Source: Herbiconiux sp. SALV-R1 (GTDB lineage Bacteria > Actinomycetota > Actinomycetes > Actinomycetales > Microbacteriaceae). Taken from it: a DNA stretch of 64,000 bases. Location: assembly GCF_013113715.1 (NCBI RefSeq), contig NZ_CP053344.1, positions 1,984,001 through 2,048,000 of the forward strand, written 5' to 3'. Under the pieces are notes generated by a model. That model searched no databases, was not told the origin of the DNA, and saw nothing but the letters and a program-made list of their open reading frames with translations. This document shows, piece after piece, positions 32,314 to 41,535 of the stretch (the stretch's first letter is position 1; each line of letters opens with the position of its first letter). The position numbers and the translations under genes are program-made.

Positions 32314-33110
32314 GAGCGCACCCGCTTCGAGGCCATGATCGCCACGAAGTGCCCCACCAGCGCGAGCATCGACAGCGGCACCAGGGCGACCAGCAAGATG
32401 CGGTCGGCGAGCACACCGCCGATGAACAGCCCCAGCACGGCGAAGACGAAGATCAGCATGGTCAGCTCGACCGAGTGGTAGAGCCGGTGGAACGGCACGA
32501 AGCGCGCGGCACGCCGGAGCTTCGCCACGAGCGCCTGCGAGGGCTCCGACTCGCCCTGCTTGTCGGCGAGCTTCTCGAGCCCGGCGTTCGCGCGGGCGAC
32601 GTGCACCATGTCGTTGAGCGCCTTGTTCAGCACGATGACCAGGGCGAGCAGGAGGCCGAGGGTGGTCCACAGGAAGTCGGCCGGCGCCTCGAACGGGAAA
32701 CCCGCCGCTCGGAGCCCCAGCGCGATCGGGATGAGTGACTCGGTGGTGTAGTGCCCGACCTTGTCGAGGAACACGCCCGCGGGCGACGAGGTGCGCCGCC
32801 ATCGGGCGACCTCGCCGTCGCAGCAGTCGACCAGCATCTGCAGCTGCCCGAGCACGAGCGCGAGCGCAGCACCCGCGATGCCGGGGACGAGCAGGGCGGC
32901 GGCCGTGGCCCACCCGGTGAGGATCATCAGCCCGGTCACGCCGTTGGCCGAGATGGAGGTCTTGAGCAGCACCCAGGTGACGTAGGGCGAGAGGCGCCTG
33001 AGGTAGAGCGACGCCGTCCAGTGCTCGGCGTTGCGCCGGCCGCGCACCTCGGGCGGCTGCGCCACGGCCTTGAGCTCGGCGATCGAACGCGGGCGTGCGG
33101 TGTTCGGCAC
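32310..33110 (-). CDS. CDP-alcohol phosphatidyltransferase-family membrane enzyme
   Basis: A 266-residue polytopic protein with the CDP-alcohol motif CCDGEVAR...GVFLDKVGH. The first three Asp are present, but the fourth, normally the last Asp of DxxxD and the proposed base, is His. Several helices follow, and the N-terminus is soluble (EHWTASLYLRRLSPYVTWVLLK). It sits between two GT2 genes, so it may make a lipid-linked polyol phosphate or act on an unusual acceptor. GTG 33110 has GGAAGG five bases before it; GTG 33116, overlapping the upstream stop as GTGA, is an alternative. Confidence 0.85.
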   Translation of the reverse strand: MPNTARPRSIAELKAVAQPPEVRGRRNAEHWTASLYLRRLSPYVTWVLLKTSISANGVTGLMILTGWATAAALLVPGIAGAALALVLGQLQMLVDCCDGEVARWRRTSSPAGVFLDKVGHYTTESLIPIALGLRAAGFPFEAPADFLWTTLGLLLALVIVLNKALNDMVHVARANAGLEKLADKQGESEPSQALVAKLRRAARFVPFHRLYHSVELTMLIFVFAVLGLFIGGVLADRILLVALVPLSMLALVGHFVAIMASKRVRS

Positions 33111-33112
33111 TG

Positions 33113-34192
33113 TCACCTTCCCGTGTGCGCGGCGATGTTCTTCGTCAGCTTGAGGAAGCCGAGAATGAAGCCGAGACCCCAGCTGAAGTGGATGCACGGC
33201 AGGATTACGAGAAACCATACCCCGGTTCGCACACCCTCCTTCCGGGCCGCGCCCACCGCCGCCGCGCCCACGAACAGCAGGTAGACGAGGGGGACGACGA
33301 AGCCGAGCAGGAGCCAGGCGGCGGGCCCGCCGCCGCTCGCGCCCGCGGCCGCGGCGACCAGCCCGACCACACCGAGCACGAAGCCGAGCACCGCGGCGGC
33401 GACCATGACGGGCGGCACGAAGTACCGCAGCGCGTTCGCGGAGAAGAACCGGCGGGCGAGCTCGCCCCGCCAGAGACCGGTGGAGAAGAACTGCCGGGCC
33501 AGCCGCTCGAGCGACGGGCGCGGGCGGTAGACCACCACCAGCTTCGGCGTGAACCACACCACGCCCCCGGCGGCGCGCAGACGGCGGTTGAGCTCCCAGT
33601 CCTGCCCGCGCCTGATGTCCTCGTTGAACAGCCCGACCCGGGTGAGCCACTCGCGGTCGAACACGCCGAGATAGACCGTCTCGGCCGGACCCTCCTCGCC
33701 GCCGAGGTGGTGGGCGCCGCCGCCGAGCCCCGCCTTCGAGCCGTAGGCGAGAGCCACCGCCGACTCGAACGGGGTGGTGCCCTCGGCCTTCATGATGCCG
33801 CCCACGTTCGCGGCCTTCGTGCGGAGGATCGTCTCGACCGCCGTGCGCGCGTAGTCGCGCGGCAGCAGCGAGTGGGCGTCGACCCTGATGACGATCGGGT
33901 GCTGCGATGCCGCGATGGCGACGTTCAGCCCGCTGGGCGTGGAGCCCGTGGGGTTGTCGATGACCCGGATGCGGCGGTCGACCCGGGAGAGGCGCTCCAC
34001 CAGTTCTGTGGTGCCGTCGATGGAGGGGCCGAGGGCGACGATGACGTCGAAGGGGCCGCGGTAGTCCTGGTCGAGCAGGCTCGCGATCGCCGCCTCCACG
34101 TGCGTGACCTCGTTGAGCACCGGCATCACGTAGGAGACGCCCGGAAGCGCCTCGCCGCCTGGGGCCTCGGTCTCGTCGAGGGGCTGGGTCAT
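33113..34192 (-). CDS. GT2-family glycosyltransferase, ExoA-like membrane type
   Basis: A 359-residue protein. The GT-A domain is at residues 18-250: SYVMPVLNEVTHVEAAIASL, VALGPSIDGT, NPTGSTPSGLNVAI, VIRVDAHS (DxD-like) and the acceptor motif GQDWELNRRLR. Three or four C-terminal helices follow from about residue 262. The combination resembles succinoglycan ExoA-type enzymes that act on lipid-linked precursors at the membrane. It is first gene of the glycopolymer set. The 116 bases upstream (34193-34308) contain its promoter region and no ORF. Confidence 0.9.
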   Translation of the reverse strand: MTQPLDETEAPGGEALPGVSYVMPVLNEVTHVEAAIASLLDQDYRGPFDVIVALGPSIDGTTELVERLSRVDRRIRVIDNPTGSTPSGLNVAIAASQHPIVIRVDAHSLLPRDYARTAVETILRTKAANVGGIMKAEGTTPFESAVALAYGSKAGLGGGAHHLGGEEGPAETVYLGVFDREWLTRVGLFNEDIRRGQDWELNRRLRAAGGVVWFTPKLVVVYRPRPSLERLARQFFSTGLWRGELARRFFSANALRYFVPPVMVAAAVLGFVLGVVGLVAAAAGASGGGPAAWLLLGFVVPLVYLLFVGAAAVGAARKEGVRTGVWFLVILPCIHFSWGLGFILGFLKLTKNIAAHTGR

Positions 34193-34308
34193 CGCATCCG
34201 TTCGCTCGTCTCCGCACGCGGACGAGGCCGGTGGGCCGACGCCGCCTGAGGGCGACGACGAGCCTACCAGCCTCGTTCACGGGGGTCGGAGCACGGGCTC
34301 CCCCGCAG

Positions 34309-36075
34309 CTACTGGGTGAGCTGCCCCAGGGTGACCTCGACGGTCTTCGAGTCGCCGCCGCGGAGGTAGGTGATCTTCGCGGTCGCGTCGGCGGCCTGGG
34401 TGCGCACCAGCGCGGTGAGGTCGATGGAGTCGGTGACGGGGACGCCGTTGAACTCGGTGACCACGTCGCCGGCGGCGAGGCCAGCCTTCTCGGCGGCTCC
34501 GCCCGAGGTGACCGACTGGATGATCGCACCCGCGGTCGTGCTGCCTTCAGCCGAGGCCGCGTCGCCGACCGTCGCGCCGAGCAGGCCGTGGGTGGCGCTG
34601 CCGTTGTCGATGATCTCCTCGGTGATGCGCTTGACCAGGTTCACCGGGATGGAGAAGCCCACGCCGATGTTCCCCGACGAGCTGCTGCTCGACGAACCCG
34701 CGCTCGCGATGGCGACGTTGATGCCGATGAGCTTGCCCTCGGAGTCGAGCAGCGCACCACCGGAGTTACCGGGGTTGATCGCGGCGTCGGTCTGGATGAC
34801 CGAGAGCGAGATCGACTGCTGCTGCGACGGCGCCTGCTGACCCTGCTGGCCCTCCGAGCCGCCCTGGCCGGGGATGTCGAAGTTCCAGAAGTCGTACGGG
34901 CCCTGCGAGCCGTCGCCGTTCTGGTCGGGCGAAGGGTTCGTCTCGGTGTCGTCGGGGGCGGCGGAGGAGGCGACGGTGATGCTGCGGTTGAGCGCGCTCA
35001 CGATGCCGTTGGTGACGGTGCCGGAGAGCCCGAGCGGCGCACCGATGGCGATCGCCACGTCGCCGACGTTGAGCTTCGAGGAGTCGCCGAACTCGATCGG
35101 CGTGAGACCGGATGCGTCGGTCAGCTTGATGACGGCGAGGTCGGCCACCGGGTCGGTGCCGACGACGGTCGCCTTGTAGATCTTGCCGTCGTTCGTCTGC
35201 ACGTTGATGCTGGCGTCGGCGGTCTCGCCGTCGAGGGTGACCACGTGGGTGTTGGTGACGACGTAGCCGTCGGAGCTCAGGATGACGCCCGAGCCGGTTC
35301 CGGCGGCCTGGTCGCTCGCCACGGAGATGGTGACCACCGAGGGCGAGGCCTTCGCCGCCACCGCGGTGATGAGCGTGGCGTCGTCGGGGTTGTTCACCGT
35401 GATGCTGGTGGGGCTCGACGCACTGGTGCTCGAGCCGCCGCCGTTCTGGTTGACGGCCCAGGCCGTGACGCCGGCGCCCGAGGCACCGCCGATGAGGGCG
35501 CCGATGGCGAGGGCCGCGACGAGCGCGACGCCGCCGCGGCGCTGCTTCTTCGGCTTGCGCGGCTGGTTCGCCTGGTTGGTGAAGGCGCCGGAGGCCGCGT
35601 AGTGCGCCGAGTTGAAGTTCGGGTCGGGAACCGCGCCGTACTGGGCGCCGCCGGTGGGCGGGGTGCCGAAGGAGCCGTTGCCGTAGGAGGCGGCGGGGGC
35701 GGAGGAGGCCACCGGGCCGTAACCGGGGTGGCGCGGCGTCTGCTGCTGGCCGTAGCCGGGGTGCGCCGCCGGCTGGGCCGGGGTGTGCGGGGCCTGGTTG
35801 TAGGAGGCCGGTGCGCTCGGCGCCTGCGGGGCGGAGAAGCCCTGGGCGGGGTAGGGCGTGGTGGGCTGCGCTGCCGGCACCTGGTTCTGCACGGGGGCGA
35901 CCACCGGGGGGATGACCACGGTGGTGTTGTCGTTCGGAGCGGTGGGGGTCTCGGGGGTGGTCGAAGCCGGGGTGGTCGAGGCGGGGGTGGTCGAGGCGGC
36001 GGCGGACTCGTGGGCGGCGGCCTCGCCGGTGCTGTCGGCCGAGATGTGGTCGGGGTTCTCGGTGCTGTCTGACAT
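34309..36075 (-). CDS. HtrA/DegP-like S1C serine protease with PDZ domain
   Basis: A 588-residue membrane-anchored protease. Residues 1-175 are a Pro/Thr/Ala/Tyr-rich cytosolic region with PASTT repeats, helix 182-208 anchors it, and the trypsin-like domain carries His277 (VTNTHVV), Asp312 (DLAVI) and Ser438 (GNSGGAL). One PDZ domain ends the protein. A Gly/Gln/Ser-rich insertion lies at residues 371-420, just before the strand leading to Ser438. It degrades or refolds damaged exported proteins. GGAAGGAG precedes ATG 36075. Confidence 0.94.
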   Translation of the reverse strand: MSDSTENPDHISADSTGEAAAHESAAASTTPASTTPASTTPETPTAPNDNTTVVIPPVVAPVQNQVPAAQPTTPYPAQGFSAPQAPSAPASYNQAPHTPAQPAAHPGYGQQQTPRHPGYGPVASSAPAASYGNGSFGTPPTGGAQYGAVPDPNFNSAHYAASGAFTNQANQPRKPKKQRRGGVALVAALAIGALIGGASGAGVTAWAVNQNGGGSSTSASSPTSITVNNPDDATLITAVAAKASPSVVTISVASDQAAGTGSGVILSSDGYVVTNTHVVTLDGETADASINVQTNDGKIYKATVVGTDPVADLAVIKLTDASGLTPIEFGDSSKLNVGDVAIAIGAPLGLSGTVTNGIVSALNRSITVASSAAPDDTETNPSPDQNGDGSQGPYDFWNFDIPGQGGSEGQQGQQAPSQQQSISLSVIQTDAAINPGNSGGALLDSEGKLIGINVAIASAGSSSSSSSGNIGVGFSIPVNLVKRITEEIIDNGSATHGLLGATVGDAASAEGSTTAGAIIQSVTSGGAAEKAGLAAGDVVTEFNGVPVTDSIDLTALVRTQAADATAKITYLRGGDSKTVEVTLGQLTQ

Positions 36076-36271
36076 GTGGTGCTCCTTCCAAGCACTCGCA
36101 AGCTTCCTCACCCAAGCTGGGGGAACTCTATGGACAGGCTGTGCGCCGTCTGCCGTGTGGTTATGACGACGCCAAGGAACGCATCCGTGCCCCGTGACGC
36201 CGTGTTCCGCGCGGCGCGGCGCCCTGCCGCACAGCCGGTAGGTTGGACTGCGACCCGAATCGGAGACACCC

Positions 36272-37477
36272 ATGAGCATCAGCGGATCCTGGCAGCGCAC
36301 GGCACGCGGTGCCGGCCTCCTCGGCGCCGACGGCCGCATCGCCTCGACCATCTTCGCCGAGATGAGCGGACTCGCCCAGCGCACCGGTGCGATCAACCTG
36401 GGCCAGGGCTTCCCCGATGAGGACGGGCCCGCCGAGGTGCTCGAGATCGCTCGCCAGGCCATCGCCGACGGGGTGAACCAGTACCCGCCCGGCCCCGGCA
36501 TCCCGGCCCTCCGGCACGCGGTCGCCGACCACCAGAAGCGGTTCTACGACCTCGACGTCGACGGCGACGCCGAGGTGCTGGTGACCGCAGGGGCGACCGA
36601 GGCCCTCGCCGCCACCATCCTCGCCCTGGTCGACGAGGGCGACGAGGTGCTCACCCTCGAGCCCTTCTACGACGCCTACGGCGGCCTGATCGCCCTCGCG
36701 CGCGGCGTGCACACGACGGTTCCGCTCCGGCTCCCCGACTTCCAGCCCGACCACGACGACCTGAGGGCCGCCGTGACCGACCGCACCCGGGTCATCCTCA
36801 TCAACAACCCGCACAACCCGACGGGCGCTGTGCTCCCCCGTGAGACGCTCGAGCTCGTGGTCGAGCTGGCCGAGCTCCACGACGCCGTGATCGTCACCGA
36901 CGAGGTCTACGAGCACCTCACCTTCGGGGTGAAGCCGGTGCCGGTGGCGACCCTCCCGGGTGCGCGCGAGCGCACCGTCACGATCTCGTCGGCCGGCAAG
37001 ACCTTCAGCACCACGGGCTGGAAGATCGGCTGGATCGTCTCGACGCCCGAGCTGGTGACGGCGATCACCGCGGTGAAGCAGTTCCTCACCTTCACCTCGG
37101 GGGCACCGTTCCAACCGGCGGTCGCCGCGGGGCTGGCGCTCCCCGACTCGTTCTACGAGGGCATCGCCACGACCCTGGAGGCCAAGCGCGACCTGCTGTC
37201 GGCGGGTCTCAGGGCTGCCGGCTTCGACGTGTCGACGCCGCAGGGCACCTACTTCGTGGTGGCCGACGCCGCGCCGCTCGGCTACCGCGACGGGGCGGAG
37301 CTTTGCCGCGAGCTGCCGGGCCTCGCGGGCGTCGTGGGGGTGCCGATCAGCGCCTTTTGCCACCCCGGGCTGGCCGAGGAGTACTCGAGCCTCGTGCGTT
37401 TCGCCTTCTGCAAGAAGACCGAGGTGCTCGAGCGCGCCGCGAGCCAGCTCGCGCAGCTGCAGCTCAGCGCGGGCTGA
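36272..37477 (+). CDS. class I PLP aminotransferase
   Basis: A 401-residue fold-type I enzyme: INLGQGFPDEDGP, AGATEALAATI, NNPHNPTG, TDEVYEHLTF and the PLP lysine in SSAGKTFSTTGWKIGW, then a C-terminal RFAFCK arginine. The closest functional types are N-succinyl-diaminopimelate (DapC-like), methionine or kynurenine aminotransferases, which sequence alone does not separate. TAGGTT at about 36239-36244 and GGAG before the ATG give a conventional leader. The 196-base region 36076-36271 upstream also serves htrA. The 3' end overlaps the convergent nitrilase gene by 14 bases. Confidence 0.92.
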   Translation: MSISGSWQRTARGAGLLGADGRIASTIFAEMSGLAQRTGAINLGQGFPDEDGPAEVLEIARQAIADGVNQYPPGPGIPALRHAVADHQKRFYDLDVDGDAEVLVTAGATEALAATILALVDEGDEVLTLEPFYDAYGGLIALARGVHTTVPLRLPDFQPDHDDLRAAVTDRTRVILINNPHNPTGAVLPRETLELVVELAELHDAVIVTDEVYEHLTFGVKPVPVATLPGARERTVTISSAGKTFSTTGWKIGWIVSTPELVTAITAVKQFLTFTSGAPFQPAVAAGLALPDSFYEGIATTLEAKRDLLSAGLRAAGFDVSTPQGTYFVVADAAPLGYRDGAELCRELPGLAGVVGVPISAFCHPGLAEEYSSLVRFAFCKKTEVLERAASQLAQLQLSAG

Positions 37478-38303
37478 CGTCGAAGCGGCGGAGCGCCAGC
37501 GCCGGGTTCACCCGCCGCACCTCGTCGATGCGCCGAGGGTCGACCCAGGCGACCGCCACGTCTTCTCGCTCGCCGAGCGAGGCGATCGTCACCCCCATCG
37601 GGTCGACGACGAGACTCGACCCCACGCCGATCGGCGGGGTCTGGTCGGCGGCGGCCACGTAGATCGTGTTCTCGAGCGCCCTGGCCACGACGAGCGAGCG
37701 CCAGTGGTGCTCCTTGAGCGGCCCGCGCACCCACTCCGCGGGCACGGCCACGAGGTCGGCGCCGGCGTCGACGAGCCGACGCGACACCTCGGGGAAGCGG
37801 ATGTCGTAGCAGGTCTGCAAGCCGATGGTCACGCCCTCGATCGAGAAGGTCTCCGGCTCGGCGATGCTGCCGGCCTCCACCCAGTCGCTCTCGCGCCCGC
37901 CGAAGGCGTCGTAGAGGTGCAGCTTGCTGTAACGCGCGACCACCCCGTCGGTCGGCGACACGGCGACCAGCACGTTCGCGAAGCGCCCAGGGTCGGAGGC
38001 GGTGGCCACGAGACCGGCGACCAGGTGCACGTCGAGCTCGTTCGCCAGGGCGGAGAGCGCGGTGACGAACGGGCCGTCGAGCGGCTCCGCGTTCTCGACG
38101 AGGCGCTCGCCCAGCGGGTCGACGAAGTAGGAGGAGTACTCGGGGAACACCACGAGCGACGCACCGCGCGCCGCGGCCTCCGTGGCGAGTCGGCGGATGG
38201 TGTCGAGGTTGGCTGCCTTGTCGTCACCGGGCGCGAACTGCGCGACCGCGACGCCGAAGCCCGGCACGCCGGCGCCCGTGACGCCCGCAGCCGCCGCGCT
38301 CAC
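37464..38303 (-). CDS. carbon-nitrogen hydrolase (nitrilase superfamily)
   Basis: A 279-residue amidase with the complete triad Glu55 (VFPEYSS), Lys127 (RYSKLHLYD) and Cys165 (LQTCYDIRFPE). The Nit2/omega-amidase-like branch fits best, hydrolysing an amide to acid plus ammonia; a true nitrile substrate is less likely. GTG 38303 overlaps the dehydrogenase stop (GTGA). As last gene of a six-gene unit it may process a pathway amide or be a repair or housekeeping amidase. Confidence 0.9.
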   Translation of the reverse strand: MSAAAAGVTGAGVPGFGVAVAQFAPGDDKAANLDTIRRLATEAAARGASLVVFPEYSSYFVDPLGERLVENAEPLDGPFVTALSALANELDVHLVAGLVATASDPGRFANVLVAVSPTDGVVARYSKLHLYDAFGGRESDWVEAGSIAEPETFSIEGVTIGLQTCYDIRFPEVSRRLVDAGADLVAVPAEWVRGPLKEHHWRSLVVARALENTIYVAAADQTPPIGVGSSLVVDPMGVTIASLGEREDVAVAWVDPRRIDEVRRVNPALALRRFDVSPR

Positions 38304-39337
38304 GACACCCTCGCATAGGCCTTGACGGCCCGCCGTTCGTCCATCGCCGCGTAGCCTTCGGCGAGGTTCTCGAACGCGACCTCGTAGTCGAACACCCGCC
38401 CGGGCTCGACCGACCCCTCGAGCACCTCGGTGAGCAGCGGGGGCAGATAGGCGCGCGCCGGGGCGAGCCCGCCTCCGAGCCCGACGTTGTTGCGGAACGC
38501 GATGCCGAGCGGGAACTCCACGTCGTGCGGCATGCCCACGATGCCCACCCGGCTGCCCGGCCGTGCCAACGCGAACGCCGTGGTGAACGACTCGGCCGTG
38601 CCCACGCACTCCAGCGTGGCGTCGACCCCCACACCGCCGGTGAGCTCCACGACCTCGGCCACCGCATCCGCTCCCCTGGCCTCGACCAGGTCGGTGGCGC
38701 CGAAGGCGGTGGCGATGGCCTGACGAGCGGGGTTGCGGCTGAGCGCGATGATGCGCGAGGCCCCGAGGCGCGATGCCGCCAGCACCCCGCTGAGCCCGAC
38801 GGCGCCGTCACCCACCACGGCCACCACGTCACCGGGGCGCACCCCCGCAGTCGTCGCGGCGTGGAACCCCGTGCCGTACACGTCGGAGAGCGCGAGCAGG
38901 TGGGGCAGCAGCTCGTCGGCGGGCTGCCCGCCCGGAACCACCACGAGGGTGCCGTCGGCGAGCGGCACCCGCACGAACTGGCCCTGGCCGCCGTCGACCC
39001 CCTTCGCGGCGAAGAACCCGCCGTGCACGCAGGAGCTCGTGATGCCGTTCACGCAGTGCACGCAGCTGCCGTCGCTGTACATGAACGGCGACACCACGAA
39101 GTCGCCCACGGCGACGCGCCCGACGTCGGTGCCGACCTCTTCGACGACGCCGATGAACTCGTGGCCGATGCGGGAGCCCGGGGGCCGCTCCGACTGGCCG
39201 CGGTAGTACCAGAGGTCGGAGCCGCAGACGCAGGTGGCGACCACGCGCACGATGGCGTCGGTCGAGGCCTCGATGACGGGGTCGGGGACGTCGCTCATGG
39301 TGACCGAGTAGGCGTCGTTGTAGAGGAGCGCGCGCAT
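38300..39337 (-). CDS. zinc-dependent medium-chain alcohol dehydrogenase
   Basis: A 345-residue MDR enzyme. Catalytic zinc ligands Cys38, His59 and Glu60 (CVCGSD, GHE) are present. The structural zinc loop CVHCVNGITSSC keeps three cysteines. The NAD(P) site VVGDGAVGL opens the Rossmann half. It starts nine bases after the P450 stop, so it is coupled. It could oxidise an alcohol produced by the P450 or reduce an aldehyde intermediate; direction and substrate are unknown. Confidence 0.9.
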   Translation of the reverse strand: MRALLYNDAYSVTMSDVPDPVIEASTDAIVRVVATCVCGSDLWYYRGQSERPPGSRIGHEFIGVVEEVGTDVGRVAVGDFVVSPFMYSDGSCVHCVNGITSSCVHGGFFAAKGVDGGQGQFVRVPLADGTLVVVPGGQPADELLPHLLALSDVYGTGFHAATTAGVRPGDVVAVVGDGAVGLSGVLAASRLGASRIIALSRNPARQAIATAFGATDLVEARGADAVAEVVELTGGVGVDATLECVGTAESFTTAFALARPGSRVGIVGMPHDVEFPLGIAFRNNVGLGGGLAPARAYLPPLLTEVLEGSVEPGRVFDYEVAFENLAEGYAAMDERRAVKAYARVS

Positions 39338-39346
39338 GATCAGACT

Positions 39347-40525
39347 CTACCGGCGTGCGAGCACGAGGGAGCCGTAGCCCGGGATGAGCGTGCGGCGCTG
39401 TGCCCGCCGGTGCACGATCTCGAGCGGGCCGGCCCGCTCCGCCGCGAGCACGGCGTCGAGCACGAGCCCGATCTGGGCCATGGCGAGCGGCGCGCCGAGG
39501 CAGAAGTGCGCGCCGGCGCCGAACCACAGCTGCTTGAGCGAGGCCGCCGGGTTCGCCACGGGGTCGAAGGCCCCGGATGCGCGGTCGGCCAGGAAGGTCG
39601 CCAGCACCAGGCGGTCTCCCGGTCGCACCCGCACTCCCGCGAGCGTCGCCTCGGCGACGACGCTGCGCAGCATCACCGGGGAGGGGGTCGTGACACGGAG
39701 TCCCTCGGCGACCGCGGCGTCGACGAGGGCTCGGTCGTGGGCGAGCCGGTGCAGCCAGCCGGTGTCGGCGAGCACGGCGACCAGGCGCGGCAGGTACGAC
39801 ACGAGGGTCTCCGTGCCGGTGAGCACGAAGGCTCCGACGGCCCCCATCGCCTCGTCTTCGCCGAGGCCGAGTTCGCGCATCCGCCCCGGCACCGTGTCGC
39901 CGCCGCCCTCGCGGTAGGCGCGGCGGGCGTGCCGGGTGAGGTCGTCGAGCACCGCGCGGGCCGCGGCGGCCTGCCGGTCGCTGAACCGCGGGCGGGAGAG
40001 CCGCACGAGCCCGGTGACGCCCGAGACCCGGGCGAACAGCTCCTCGCCCAGCACCTCCTCGTCGAGCCCGACCAGCCGGCTGATCACCCTCCCCGCGTAC
40101 TCGCGCACCTCGGCCACCAGGTCGACCCGTTCGCCCCGGTCGAGCCGCTCGGTGAGTCGCTCGGCCGAGGCACCCACGGTCTCCCGCGTGAGCTCGGCGA
40201 CGTACCCGGGGGCGAACAGCGGTGCGAGCCGCCGGCGCAGGGCGTGGTGGTCGGCGCCCTCCATGTTGAGCAGCACCGAGGGCCCGAGCACGGGCGTCCA
40301 GAGATCGGCGGGCGAGCCGGGGCCGGTCTTGGTGAAGCGCTCCTGGTCGAGCAGCACCGAGCGCAGCACGGCGGCATCGGAGACGACGACGCCGATGCGC
40401 GGCACGCGCAGCACGGGCCTCCGCACCCGGCTGAGCAGCGGGTAGACGAGCGGATGCGCGGTGCGCTGCACCCGCTCCTCCCACCGCCGCTCGGGTGCGA
40501 CGGGCCGCGCACCCACGAGGGTCAC
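39347..40525 (-). CDS. cytochrome P450
   Basis: A 392-residue soluble bacterial P450. The I-helix motif is TGTET (236-240), ExxR is EGLR (274-277), and the haem loop is FGAGAHFCLG with ligand Cys342. The C-terminal end lacks a fused reductase, and no ferredoxin or ferredoxin reductase is in the window, so redox partners must come from elsewhere. GTG 40525 overlaps the KAS III stop (GTGA). It is probably a tailoring hydroxylase for the product of the upstream genes. It is not CYP152/OleT-like: no such motif is visible. Confidence 0.94.
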   Translation of the reverse strand: MTLVGARPVAPERRWEERVQRTAHPLVYPLLSRVRRPVLRVPRIGVVVSDAAVLRSVLLDQERFTKTGPGSPADLWTPVLGPSVLLNMEGADHHALRRRLAPLFAPGYVAELTRETVGASAERLTERLDRGERVDLVAEVREYAGRVISRLVGLDEEVLGEELFARVSGVTGLVRLSRPRFSDRQAAAARAVLDDLTRHARRAYREGGGDTVPGRMRELGLGEDEAMGAVGAFVLTGTETLVSYLPRLVAVLADTGWLHRLAHDRALVDAAVAEGLRVTTPSPVMLRSVVAEATLAGVRVRPGDRLVLATFLADRASGAFDPVANPAASLKQLWFGAGAHFCLGAPLAMAQIGLVLDAVLAAERAGPLEIVHRRAQRRTLIPGYGSLVLARR

Positions 40526-41535
40526 AGCCGCACCACCATCACACCCAGCGAGATGCCGCCGGCCAGACCGACCAGCGCCACGAGGCTCCCCGGCCCCACG
40601 AGCCCCTGCTCCCTCGCCCGTTCGAGCTGCAGCGGCAGGGTCACGGAGGCGAGGTTGCCGTGCTCGGCGACGGTGAGCAGCGAGCGACGCGGATCGAGCC
40701 CGAGCGCCGCGACGATGGTGTCGTGATAGGCCGCCGCCACCTGGTGCACCGCGACGAAGTCGAGCTCGTCGACGGTGTGCCCCACCTCGGCGAGCGCCTC
40801 CTCGACGAGCCCGACGCCGAGCTCGGCGAAGGCGCGCTGCAGGGCGGCGCCGTCCATGTCGAAGTAGCTGCCGCCCTCGGCGTGCGGGTTCACCGATCCG
40901 CCGGTGGGGAGGGTGCCGACCGGCCAGTGCTCCGAGTGGGCGACGAACCTGCTGCCGAGGATGCCCTGCTCCACCTCGGCTGGCGCCGCCTCGAGCACTA
41001 CGGCGGCACCCCCGTCGCTCATCGTGTACCCCGCGAAGCTGCGCAGGAACTGCTCCTTGTCGCGGAGGCGCCAGCGCACCGCGTGGGAGGGCTGCTCGCC
41101 GCTGGCCACCAGCACCCGCCGGTAGCGGCCGCCCGCGATGAGCGCCTCGGCGACCTCGAGGGCGTTGATGACGCTGTTGCAGGCGTTCTTGACGTCCATC
41201 ACCGGGCAGTCGAGCCCGAGCTTGGCCGAGACGATGTGGCTGGTGGCGGGCTCGATGAGGTCTTGGCTGGCGGAGGCGAACAGCAGCAGGTCGACCGGCC
41301 CGGGTGACTCGGCGAGCGCCGTGCGGGCCGCCGCCACGGCCAGGTCGGAGGTCTGCCAGCCCTCGGGGCGCAGGTGCACCGCCTCCACCCCGGTGAGGCG
41401 TCTCACGAGGCCGGCCGGGAGGGCCAGCTCGGGGTTCTCCTGCCGCAGCCGCTCCTCGGTCTCGGCAGCCGAACGGCGCTCCTCGGGGAGGTAGGTGGCG
41501 ACGGCGGCGACGCGGGCACGCATCCGTGCCGTCAC
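40522..41535 (-). CDS. 3-oxoacyl-ACP synthase III-family condensing enzyme (OleA-like)
   Basis: A 337-residue thiolase-fold enzyme with a complete Cys-His-Asn triad: Cys119 in VKNACNSV, His264 in VHQVAAAY and Asn294 in EHGNLAS. NAC rather than AACS around the nucleophile is closer to OleA-type head-to-head condensing enzymes than to housekeeping FabH; this is a motif-level judgement. It would join two activated acyl units, or one with malonyl-ACP. GTG 41535 overlaps the epimerase stop (GTGA). Confidence 0.88.
   Translation of the reverse strand: MTARMRARVAAVATYLPEERRSAAETEERLRQENPELALPAGLVRRLTGVEAVHLRPEGWQTSDLAVAAARTALAESPGPVDLLLFASASQDLIEPATSHIVSAKLGLDCPVMDVKNACNSVINALEVAEALIAGGRYRRVLVASGEQPSHAVRWRLRDKEQFLRSFAGYTMSDGGAAVVLEAAPAEVEQGILGSRFVAHSEHWPVGTLPTGGSVNPHAEGGSYFDMDGAALQRAFAELGVGLVEEALAEVGHTVDELDFVAVHQVAAAYHDTIVAALGLDPRRSLLTVAEHGNLASVTLPLQLERAREQGLVGPGSLVALVGLAGGISLGVMVVRL

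Noticed and set aside
34231-36072. 613-residue plus-strand ORF
   Set aside because: It is a shadow opposite the HtrA protease, with no recognisable domain and extreme Gly/Val/Arg content.
39347-40525. P450 as a CYP152/OleT-type decarboxylase making terminal alkenes
   Set aside because: The I-helix carries TGTET, the normal O2-activating type of CYP monooxygenases, rather than the peroxygenase pattern. No further support.
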